Positions 1 through 6,015 of a stretch of DNA of 16,002 nucleotides are shown here, in pieces; position 1 is the first letter of the stretch, and every line of letters begins with the position of its first letter. The stretch covers positions 1-16,002 of the forward strand of contig NSHO01000026.1 in NCBI GenBank assembly GCA_002737105.1, written 5' to 3'. Origin of the DNA: Flavobacteriales bacterium (GTDB taxonomy: Bacteria > Bacteroidota > Bacteroidia > Flavobacteriales > Flavobacteriaceae). Position numbers and translations under genes: made by a program. The notes below the pieces were generated by a model, which was not told where the DNA came from, made no database searches, and was given only the letters and a program-made list of their open reading frames with translations.

Positions 1-15
1 TGGTAGCGCTGTAAC

Positions 16-55
16 GAAAAATCTTCGCTCTTTTTACAAGAAAAAAAAGCGAAGA
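16..55 (-). terminator. Probable intrinsic terminator of the acyl-CoA ligase gene
   Basis: The arms TCTTCGCT (22-29) and AGCGAAGA (48-55) are perfectly complementary. The pairing can extend inward through a T-run facing an A-run with one mismatch. Read on the minus strand, the hairpin is followed by a T-tract (complement of 16-21), as expected for a factor-independent terminator. It lies 30 nt beyond the stop of the only minus-strand gene pointing at it. A second, AT-only hairpin (about 63-82) sits between the two and is weaker. Confidence 0.6.
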
Positions 56-84
56 CTAACGTAATGAAAATATATTTTTTCATA

Positions 85-1860
85 TTAAGAATTGTAAATT
101 TTATCGTAAAGCATTTGGTATTTCTCCTTGATAATTTTACGTTTCAATTTCATAGTTGGCGTTAAATGCCCTGCGTCAATTGACCATAAATCGGGTGTTA
201 ATTCAAAACGTTTTACTTGTTCCCAATTTCCGAATTTTTTGTTTGCTTCATCAACATCTTCCTGAATTCTAGCAATTACTTTTGGATTGTTGCAAAGGTC
301 TTCGTTAGAATTTCCTAAATCAATACTATGTCTGACTGCCCATTCTTTTACAAAATCAAATGCCGGTTGAATGAAAGCCGCAGGCATTTTTTCACCATCT
401 CCAATAACCATAATTTGCTCGATAAAACGAGATTGTTTGAATGAATTTTCTAATACTTGCGGTGCAACATATTTTCCACCAGAAGTTTTAAACATTTCTT
501 TTTTACGATCTGTAATTTTTAAGAAACCATCAGCATCAATTTCACCAATATCGCCCGTATGGAAATAGCCATTTTTAATTACTTCTGCGGTTTGTGCTTC
601 ATCTTTATAATAACCCATCATTACGTTTGGTCCTTTACAAAGAATTTCGCCATCTTCTGCAATTTTAACTTCTACGTTTTCAATTACTCTACCAACAGTT
701 CCAACTCGGAAGCCACCATTTCTCATATCGTTTACTGAAATTACTGGAGACGTTTCAGTTAATCCGTATCCTTCCATAACCGGAATTCCAGCTGCAGTAA
801 ATACTTTTGTTAAACGTGTTTGTAATGCCGCACTTCCAGAAACTAACATTTCCAGTTCGCCACCCAAACCTTCTTGCCATTTAGAGAAAATTAATTTTCG
901 GGCAATTCCTAGTTGGAAATTATAAAAAGCACCATTTGCGTTGTAAGGTTTGTAATTCATACCCAAATCTAATGCCCAAAAGAATAATTTCTTTTTAATT
1001 CCAGTTAAATCGGCTCCTTTTGCGTAAATTTTATCGTATACTTTTTCTAAAAGTCTTGGTACAACTGACATGACGTGCGGATGTACTTCTTTTAAATTGT
1101 CAGATATTTTTTCAATACTTTCAGCAAAATAAATGGATATTCCACCATATTGATACAAATACGTTAACATTCTTTCGAAAATATGGCAAATCGGTAAGAA
1201 ACTCAACGCACGTGTACTTCCTTTTCTTAATGGCATTCTTTTATCTGAATTTAACACATCAGAAACAATATTGTCGTGCGTAAGCATTACACCTTTTGGT
1301 CGACCTGTAGTTCCAGAAGTATAAATTATAGTTGCTAAATCGGAAGGTAAAACGGCATCTTTACGAGCTTCTACGTCATTTTGGTTTGCGGTATCTTTAC
1401 CTGTTTCTAATAAATCATTCCATTTTTTACAACCAGAAATTTCGTTAAACGAATAAATATCTTTCAATAAAGGAATATTGGCCTGAACTGCTTTTAATTT
1501 ATCGTACACTTCTTGGTCAGATACGAAACAGTATTTTGCTTCAGAATGATTTAGAATATATTCATAATCTTCAGCTGAGATAGTTGGATACATTGGAACG
1601 TTTTGTGCTCCAGTTTGCAGGATCCCAATATCTGAAATATGCCATTCCGTTCTGTTATTTGAGGAAATGATAGCTATTTTATCATTTTTTTCTACTCCAA
1701 TGTTTAATAAAGCTCTCGATAAAGCATTGGCTTTATTTAAATATTCTTGAGTAGAAGTTTTAATCCAGTCAGTACCATATTTGGTTACCAAAGCATCTGG
1801 TAAGTTGTAATTTTCTAGCTGATAATAAGGAAAATCAAAAAGTCGTGTTACATTTTTCAT
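85..1860 (-). CDS. Long-chain fatty acid--CoA ligase (AMP-forming)
   Basis: Activates a fatty acid with ATP to an acyl-adenylate and then to acyl-CoA, feeding beta-oxidation or lipid synthesis; cytoplasmic or membrane-associated. The 591 residues fit the roughly 600-residue bacterial long-chain class of the ANL adenylating superfamily. The phosphate-binding motif YTSGTTGRPKG is at 180-190, YGLTETSP at 365-372, TGD at 435-437, and the hinge with DRKKEMFKTSGGKYVAP at about 451-467. A lysine-rich stretch, PTMKLKRK, near the C-terminus is where the catalytic lysine is expected. The ATG at 1860 starts the usual N-terminus, with no long alternative upstream. It is monocistronic here: the next upstream gene is divergent and a hairpin terminator follows. 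Chain-length preference cannot be read from the sequence, so no fadD symbol is assigned. No truncation or frameshift is seen. Confidence 0.93.
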   Translation of the reverse strand: MKNVTRLFDFPYYQLENYNLPDALVTKYGTDWIKTSTQEYLNKANALSRALLNIGVEKNDKIAIISSNNRTEWHISDIGILQTGAQNVPMYPTISAEDYEYILNHSEAKYCFVSDQEVYDKLKAVQANIPLLKDIYSFNEISGCKKWNDLLETGKDTANQNDVEARKDAVLPSDLATIIYTSGTTGRPKGVMLTHDNIVSDVLNSDKRMPLRKGSTRALSFLPICHIFERMLTYLYQYGGISIYFAESIEKISDNLKEVHPHVMSVVPRLLEKVYDKIYAKGADLTGIKKKLFFWALDLGMNYKPYNANGAFYNFQLGIARKLIFSKWQEGLGGELEMLVSGSAALQTRLTKVFTAAGIPVMEGYGLTETSPVISVNDMRNGGFRVGTVGRVIENVEVKIAEDGEILCKGPNVMMGYYKDEAQTAEVIKNGYFHTGDIGEIDADGFLKITDRKKEMFKTSGGKYVAPQVLENSFKQSRFIEQIMVIGDGEKMPAAFIQPAFDFVKEWAVRHSIDLGNSNEDLCNNPKVIARIQEDVDEANKKFGNWEQVKRFELTPDLWSIDAGHLTPTMKLKRKIIKEKYQMLYDKIYNS

Positions 1861-1987
1861 ATGAAATAGTTTTTAAACTGCAATTTATAAAAAAATTGTA
1901 ACTTTATAAAAAAATTATCCGAAAAACTTTGATTATTGTTAATTTTGCATCAATCACACTTGGAATTAATTATTGACAAAAAGGAAA

Positions 1988-2036
1988 GTAAAAAGTAAAA
2001 AGTAAAAAGTAAAAAGTCAAAAATCAAAAATCAAAA
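1988..2036. repeat. 7-bp tandem repeat tract upstream of the phosphatase gene
   Basis: Four exact GTAAAAA units start at 1988, 1995, 2002 and 2009. Three diverged units in the same 7-bp register follow (gtcaaaa at 2016, atcaaaa at 2023 and 2030). The tract ends about 26 bp before the start codon at 2063, so it lies in the 5' leader or promoter region of that gene. Confidence 0.8.
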
Positions 2037-2062
2037 AGTAATTTGTAAATAGTTTACTTACT

Positions 2063-2647
2063 ATGTTTAAAAAGAAGAATTTAATAAAAATTATACTTTC
2101 GTTAATTGTAATTGCTGCACTTTTTTGGGCAAAGAGTTATTTTTACGATTATAAAATAAATCATAATTTTAAAGTAATTTCCGAAGGAAAAGTCTATAAA
2201 AGCGGGGTGATTCCACCAGAAGATATTGCTGATTTTGTAAAAGAGCACCAAATTAAAAGTATCATCGATTTACGTTTTCCAGGAACCGGTGACGATGTTA
2301 ATAATCCAGAAATTCCAGTAGAACTTATTGCAGAAAAAGAAGCGGCTGCTAAAATTAAGGGGTTGAATTATTTTAATTTAGGTTCAGATCAAGTGCCAAA
2401 ACCTGAAAATTTAGAACCTTTTTTTAAAGTAATGGACAACAAAGCAAATTATCCAGTACTAATTCATTGTTTTCACGGTGTTGGTCGTGCCGAAATGTAT
2501 TCTGCCATTTATCGTATAGAATATGAAAATTGGACTAATGATGATGCCAGAAAAGAAACCCGATTTCTAACCCAATTCAGTTCTTTCGATTTAGGAAAAC
2601 CAAAAGGAGATTTTTTGCATAGTTATATGAAAAGAGATAATAGATAA
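2063..2647 (+). CDS. Membrane-anchored dual-specificity/tyrosine phosphatase-like protein
   Basis: Probably a cysteine-dependent phosphatase. The 194-residue protein starts with a lysine-rich N-terminus and one hydrophobic segment (about 8-24), which suggests a signal anchor with the catalytic part outside the cytoplasmic membrane or at its surface. The PTP-loop HCFHGVGR (135-142) fits the HCx5R signature with nucleophile Cys136 and Arg142. IDLR (68-71) and YKSG (45-48) resemble the beta-strand elements of small DSP/Siw14-like phosphatases. The residue after the loop arginine is Ala143, where Ser or Thr is usual, so turnover may be slow. The substrate is unknown; phosphoprotein, inositol phosphate or another phosphoester are all possible. 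The ATG at 2063 is the only start that keeps the lysine-rich N-terminus. It stands alone, convergent with tpiA. The stop codon lies in a short-period repeat (about 2635-2670). Confidence 0.75.
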   Translation: MFKKKNLIKIILSLIVIAALFWAKSYFYDYKINHNFKVISEGKVYKSGVIPPEDIADFVKEHQIKSIIDLRFPGTGDDVNNPEIPVELIAEKEAAAKIKGLNYFNLGSDQVPKPENLEPFFKVMDNKANYPVLIHCFHGVGRAEMYSAIYRIEYENWTNDDARKETRFLTQFSSFDLGKPKGDFLHSYMKRDNR

Positions 2648-2676
2648 TAGAATATAGAATAGAACATAGACAGCAG

Positions 2677-2697
2677 ACTCTGAAACAAGTTCAGAGT
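2677..2697. repeat. REP-like palindrome between convergent genes
   Basis: ACTCTGAA (2677-2684) and TTCAGAGT (2690-2697) form a perfect 8-bp stem around the loop ACAAG. No T-run follows on either strand, so it is not a canonical terminator. It lies 30 nt after the phosphatase stop, in the convergent gap with tpiA, a typical place for dispersed palindromic elements and for 3'-end stabilising hairpins. Confidence 0.6.
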
Positions 2698-2724
2698 GAC
2701 AACTGAAATAAAAAATCTTTGTTA

Positions 2725-2757
2725 ATCTGTTTTATCCGTTAAATCTGCGTACCTATT
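2725..2757 (-). repeat. 33-nt dispersed repeat, copy 1 (3' side of tpiA)
   Basis: This stretch matches 10072-10104 at 29 of 33 positions, including the exact 17-mer AAATCTGCGTACCTATT (2741-2757 and 10088-10104). Both copies have the same orientation and both sit at the 3' end of a minus-strand gene facing a convergent plus-strand gene. Read on the minus strand, copy 1 and its flank show a GATT core recurring about every 10 bp. Confidence 0.75.
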
Positions 2758-2767
2758 ATTAAACAAA

Positions 2768-3517
2768 TCAAAAACCAGAAATAATTCCGAAAAAATCGTT
2801 GGCGTTTAATGCAGCGCCTCCAATTAATCCGCCATCAACATCTGGTTTAGAAAAAATTTCTTTGGCGTTGTCTGGTTTTACACTTCCACCGTAAAGAATG
2901 GAAACATTTTCTGCAATTACACTTCCAAATACTTTATCTACTAAATTTCTAATAAATAAATGCATTTCTTGTGCTTGTTCTGGAGAGGCCGTTTCGCCAG
3001 TTCCAATTGCCCAAACTGGTTCGTAAGCTAATACAATATTTTTCCAATTTTCTTTTGAAATATGAAACAAACCATCACGTAGTTGGTATTCTACAATATT
3101 AAAATGATTGTCGTTTTGTCTGTCTTTTAATTCTTCGCCAAAGCAAAAAATAACGGTCATTTCATGTTTCAAAGCTGTATCTACTTTGTTGGCTAATAAG
3201 GCATCATTTTCATGAAAATAAGCTCTTCTTTCACTGTGACCTAAAATAACAGTGTCAATTCCAATACTGGTTAACATTGATGCGGAAACTTCACCTGTAA
3301 AAGCACCACCTTCTGCTTGATGCATATTTTGCGCGGCGATTTTAATATCTGAACCGCCAACTAATTCAACGGCTTTTGCTAAATACGGAAAAGGAGTAGC
3401 TAAAATTACTTCGGCTTTATTATTTGGTTTGTTGTTTTTAATTTCATTGATTAATTCAATGGCTTGCGGTAAGGTTTTGTTCATTTTCCAGTTACCGGCT
3501 ACGATGTTTTTTCTCAT
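2768..3517 (-). CDS. tpiA: Triosephosphate isomerase
   Basis: Interconverts dihydroxyacetone phosphate and glyceraldehyde 3-phosphate in glycolysis and gluconeogenesis; a cytoplasmic TIM barrel, normally a dimer. The 249 residues are the usual family length. The substrate-binding pair Asn9 and Lys11 lies in GNWKMNK (8-14), the electrophile His94 in ILGHSERR (91-98), the catalytic base Glu166 in YEPVWAIGTG (165-174, including loop 6), and the phosphate-binding glycines in LYGGSV and GGLIGGA near the C-terminus. The ATG at 3517 is the standard start. It follows the TlpA-like gene on the same strand by 51 nt and is probably co-transcribed with it. No convincing -7 box of its own was found. A 33-nt dispersed repeat lies just beyond the stop codon. 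Confidence 0.98.
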   Translation of the reverse strand: MRKNIVAGNWKMNKTLPQAIELINEIKNNKPNNKAEVILATPFPYLAKAVELVGGSDIKIAAQNMHQAEGGAFTGEVSASMLTSIGIDTVILGHSERRAYFHENDALLANKVDTALKHEMTVIFCFGEELKDRQNDNHFNIVEYQLRDGLFHISKENWKNIVLAYEPVWAIGTGETASPEQAQEMHLFIRNLVDKVFGSVIAENVSILYGGSVKPDNAKEIFSKPDVDGGLIGGAALNANDFFGIISGF

Positions 3518-3568
3518 AATTTAAGTACAAATTGCAATTTCAATAATTAAAATTGAAAATTGTTATTG

Positions 3569-4060
3569 TTATTTACTAGTTTCTATACTTTCAATGATTT
3601 TATTAAAATCTTTTTCGATGGCGCGGAATAAAACAATTTTTCCTTCTTTGTTGATTACAATAAAACGAGGAATCCAATCTAATTTTATTGAAGTTCCAAA
3701 TTCGCCTTTCATTCCGTCTTTAATTAGATAATTTTCGCCAGTTACCTCGTGTTTTTCAATGCCGCTTTTCCAAGCTTCAAAAGTTTTGTCGCAAGACAAA
3801 TTTACAAAAGCAACTTCTGGAAATTTTTCTTTTAAATCCTTCACTTGAGGCATGCTTTTTATGCAATCTGAACACCAAGATGCCCAAACTTCGATAACCA
3901 CGGTTTTGCCTTTGTTTTGCTTTAAAATTTCTTCAAAAGAAATCGCTTGATTTTCCGTGTCGATTAATATTGCATTTAAACTTTCTGTTGAAAATTCAGT
4001 TTGCGCCTGGCAAGATGTTAATCCAAGTCCTAATGCTAATGTTGCAATGATTTTTTTCAT
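3569..4060 (-). CDS. TlpA-like thioredoxin-fold lipoprotein
   Basis: A thiol-disulfide exchange protein probably anchored in the envelope. From the ATG at 4060 it has 163 residues. An in-frame ATG at 4105 would add 15 residues ahead of the signal peptide and was rejected, because MKKIIATLALGLGLTSC is a textbook lipoprotein signal with the lipobox cysteine at residue 17. The redox motif WASWCSDC (59-66, Cys63 and Cys66) is a TlpA/ResA-type CxxC, and the cis-proline loop is seen in DWIPRF. The likely role is reducing envelope disulfides, for example in cytochrome or cofactor maturation; the partner is not identifiable here. It lies between the DoxX/thioredoxin-like gene (101 nt upstream) and tpiA. 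A TAACTTTG -7-like box (4100-4093, minus) lies in the repeat-rich leader but has no clear -33 partner. Confidence 0.85.
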   Translation of the reverse strand: MKKIIATLALGLGLTSCQAQTEFSTESLNAILIDTENQAISFEEILKQNKGKTVVIEVWASWCSDCIKSMPQVKDLKEKFPEVAFVNLSCDKTFEAWKSGIEKHEVTGENYLIKDGMKGEFGTSIKLDWIPRFIVINKEGKIVLFRAIEKDFNKIIESIETSK

Positions 4061-4074
4061 GATATTTTGTTTAG

Positions 4075-4101
4075 TTGTTTCACAAAGATTCGCAAAGTTA
4101 A
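4075..4101 (+). repeat. 27-bp inverted repeat, left copy
   Basis: Identical at 26 of 27 positions to the reverse complement of 5389-5415. It begins TTGTTTCACAAAGATTCGCA and continues through CAAAGTTAA. The copy runs on as a degenerate tandem of about 10-bp units (4081-4120: cacaaagatt, cgcaaagtta, agcaaagatt, cgcaaaaata). It lies in the leader of the TlpA-like gene. Confidence 0.85.
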
Positions 4102-4161
4102 GCAAAGATTCGCAAAAATATTTTGTGTTTCTCTGTTAAAATTTCGTGTTTCTCTGTGTAA

Positions 4162-5232
4162 TTATTTTTTGTAAATTACTTTTTCTAATGCTTTACTGTT
4201 AAATGCTTTTTCGGCAATTCCGTCATAAAATTTAATTACGTTTCCATTGAATAAATATACTACGCCTGGCGTGTCTTTTCCGGTGCCTAGTTTTGTCCAA
4301 AACTGAACAACATCAATCACTTTATATGGAAATTGTTTACCAGCATATTTAAAGAAATCTGGAATTTTTTCCGGTTCTTCATCCATAAATACAATTTTTA
4401 CTTCTGGAAAATCTTTGTATTTTTTTTGTAAAGCGTTTAAATCTTTTGCAGCATCTTTACAATGATCGCAACCTGGAACAAAAAAGCACAATATTTTTTG
4501 TCCTTTGTCGATATCTGCATACAAATCGGAATACCCCGAAACCGCTTGTTTTGGACCTACTTCTTTTTTGATTTCTTCAACCACTTTTTCTGTTTTTATT
4601 TTTTCTGTTTTAACAGAATCACTCAATTTAGAAATCGTATCAACTGAAATATTGCTATTTACATTATTATTGTCATTGATATTGCTATTGCCATTGCTTT
4701 TTGAAATTGACGTTGCACTCGCTTTCATTGGAGCCAACATAAATAAGCCCAAAATACAACTTAAAGTTACAGAAGTTAAAATCCAAAAGTTTGATTTTTT
4801 ATCTTTTTCTAAAATTTTCCCAAGCCAAATTAATAATCCAACTGCGATGACATTTTTAATAATGGCTTCAATTGGTGTCATCGGAATTAATTCGCCAAAA
4901 CAACCACAATTCCCTGAATTACCGCCACTTAAAAAAGTCACATAACTCAAATGAATGATAAAAACACTCAACAAACCAATTGTTGCAGGAATAGTAATGC
5001 GTTTTAAGAAATGATTATTAAGTAATAAAAATCCAAGCGCAAATTCGATTCCAATTAAAATTCTTGAAAAATAAGGGGCAAGAGTTTCTGAGAATCCTAA
5101 GGTATACAATTGTTTTACTTCAAAAGTAGAAATTGCAAAATAAGGCGACGGATATAATTTAGCTATAGCAGAAACTATAAAAAGTAACGCAACTACAATT
5201 CTGATAATCCAAGAAATATTTTTTTTGTTCAT
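4162..5232 (-). CDS. DoxX/MauE-like membrane protein with C-terminal thioredoxin-like domain (BT_3928 type)
   Basis: A 356-residue two-part protein. The N-terminal part (about 1-170) has hydrophobic segments near 8-26, 57-72, 79-99, 121-138 and 149-168, as in DoxX/MauE membrane proteins. It carries the paired cysteines of GNCGCFGE (107-114, Cys109 and Cys111), as MauE-like members do. A low-complexity Asn/Ser-rich linker (about 173-200) and a Lys/Glu-rich stretch lead to a thioredoxin-like domain (about 235-356) with CDHC (Cys255 and Cys258). It probably passes reducing equivalents across or along the inner membrane to envelope thiol proteins, which fits the TlpA-like gene downstream. The precise substrate is unknown. 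The ATG at 5232 gives a positively charged N-terminus before the first membrane segment. It follows the DUF1599 gene by 183 nt, with a possible promoter in the gap, and is bracketed by inverted 27-bp repeats. Confidence 0.85.
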   Translation of the reverse strand: MNKKNISWIIRIVVALLFIVSAIAKLYPSPYFAISTFEVKQLYTLGFSETLAPYFSRILIGIEFALGFLLLNNHFLKRITIPATIGLLSVFIIHLSYVTFLSGGNSGNCGCFGELIPMTPIEAIIKNVIAVGLLIWLGKILEKDKKSNFWILTSVTLSCILGLFMLAPMKASATSISKSNGNSNINDNNNVNSNISVDTISKLSDSVKTEKIKTEKVVEEIKKEVGPKQAVSGYSDLYADIDKGQKILCFFVPGCDHCKDAAKDLNALQKKYKDFPEVKIVFMDEEPEKIPDFFKYAGKQFPYKVIDVVQFWTKLGTGKDTPGVVYLFNGNVIKFYDGIAEKAFNSKALEKVIYKK

Positions 5233-5295
5233 TTTTTTATTTGTTACGCAGAGTTACACAAAGATTACTCAGAGCTTAACTGAGTTTTTATTTAT

Positions 5296-5303
5296 CAAAT
5301 GTA
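5296..5303 (-). promoter_or_regulatory. Candidate -7 promoter box for the DoxX/thioredoxin-like gene
   Basis: Read on the minus strand this is TACATTTG, a perfect match to the Bacteroidota -7 consensus TAnnTTTG, 64 nt before the start codon at 5232. No TTG was found at the expected -33 position, so this rests on the -7 box alone. If real, it separates this gene from the DUF1599 gene upstream. Confidence 0.35.
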
Positions 5304-5388
5304 AGTTAGTAAATTGATACCTATTGTTAATGAAATGTTATTGTATTTACTGAGATTTTAAAAGTTTAATTTTTGTGTGACTTTGCGA

Positions 5389-5415
5389 TTAACTTTGCGA
5401 ATCTCTGTGAAACAA
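5389..5415 (-). repeat. 27-bp inverted repeat, right copy
   Basis: The reverse complement matches 4075-4101 with one mismatch. It abuts the stop codon of the DUF1599 gene (TAA at 5418-5416), so the repeat forms the first part of that gene's 3' untranslated region. Further degenerate copies of the same 10-bp theme extend to about 5371. Confidence 0.85.
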
Positions 5416-5958
5416 TTACTCTCCAAATTTCATCAAAATTAAAGCAAAAACCGAATAATTAATCATGTCTTGATAATTGGCATCAATGCCCTCAGAAACC
5501 AAAGTCTTTCCTTCATTGTCTTCAATTTGTTTCACGCGTAATAACTTCTGAATAATCAAATCTGTGAGAGAATTTACTCGCATATCACGCCAAGCTTCTC
5601 CATAATCGTGATTTTTATCTTCCATTAATTCCTTCGTGATTTCAATTTTATGATTGAATAATTTTATGGCTTCATTTGCCGATAAATCTGGCTGAGAAGC
5701 AATTCCTTTATCCATTTGAATTAATGCCATTACACAATAATTGATAATTCCAATAAATTCTGACGTTTCGTCTTCATCTACTTTTCTTACGACGTTTTCT
5801 TGTAAACTTCTTATGCGTTGTGCTTTAATAAATATTTGATCGGTTAATGAAGGCAAACGCAAAACACGCCAAGCTGTACCATAATCGTGCGCTTTTTTTG
5901 TAAATAATTCTCTGCAAACTGCTATAACTTTGTCGTATTGTTGTGAGGTATTGCTCAT
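5416..5958 (-). CDS. DUF1599 protein with internal duplication (nucleotide modification associated domain 1 family)
   Basis: Function unknown. The 180 residues contain two copies of one module. The first has KKAHDYGTAWRVLR (21-34), SLTDQI and INYCVMALIQMD (72-83). The second has KNHDYGEAWRDMR (115-127), SLTDLI and INYSVFALILM (167-177). The repeated His-Asp-Tyr-Gly and Ala-Trp-Arg residues probably form the active or binding site. DUF1599 relatives are associated with nucleotide or base modification in phages, but this chromosomal form is common in Bacteroidota and its role is not established. No signal peptide or membrane segment is seen. The ATG at 5958 lies about 21 nt downstream of the predicted transcription start. 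It is divergent from folP across 47 bp and shares the promoter region, which may mean co-regulation. It heads the minus-strand cluster towards tpiA. Confidence 0.85.
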   Translation of the reverse strand: MSNTSQQYDKVIAVCRELFTKKAHDYGTAWRVLRLPSLTDQIFIKAQRIRSLQENVVRKVDEDETSEFIGIINYCVMALIQMDKGIASQPDLSANEAIKLFNHKIEITKELMEDKNHDYGEAWRDMRVNSLTDLIIQKLLRVKQIEDNEGKTLVSEGIDANYQDMINYSVFALILMKFGE

Positions 5959-5974
5959 TATTATTTTATATTTG
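5941..5974 (+). promoter_or_regulatory. Predicted folP promoter
   Basis: TATATTTG (5967-5974) matches the -7 consensus TAnnTTTG exactly. A TTG at 5941-5943 gives a 23-nt spacer, at the upper limit of the Flavobacterium range. Transcription would begin near 5980, leaving a leader of about 26 nt before the folP ATG at 6006. Confidence 0.55.
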
Positions 5975-5984
5975 TATCAAAGTT

Positions 5985-6015
5985 CAAATATAAGTAAAAA
6001 ATACGATGTCAACAA
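5985..6015 (-). promoter_or_regulatory. Predicted DUF1599 gene promoter
   Basis: On the minus strand TATATTTG (5992-5985) is a perfect -7 box. A TTG (6015-6013) lies 20 nt upstream of it, the preferred spacing. The -33 element falls inside the first codons of folP. With the folP -7 box it forms a perfect inverted repeat with 9-bp arms (5966-5974 and 5985-5993), so the two promoters face each other and overlap. Confidence 0.55.

Noticed and set aside
1940..1947. TAATTTTG as the phosphatase gene promoter
   Set aside because: It matches the -7 consensus but has no TTG at a suitable distance and lies over 110 nt from the start codon, so it is too weak to list as a feature.
4505..4945. 146-codon plus-strand open frame opposite the DoxX/thioredoxin-like gene (and a shorter one at 4462-4647)
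   Set aside because: It is antisense to a clear conserved gene, has low-complexity Leu/Ile/Phe composition, and has no promoter or recognisable motif.
5267..5290. Plus-strand hairpin ACTCAG/CTGAGT followed by T residues, as a terminator
   Set aside because: No plus-strand gene lies upstream, and it sits within the degenerate repeat tract in the leader of a minus-strand gene, so it is more likely a by-product of the repeat.
4075..5415. The segment between the 27-bp inverted repeats as an insertion sequence
   Set aside because: The enclosed gene is a DoxX/thioredoxin-like protein, not a transposase, and no target-site duplication is evident outside the repeats.
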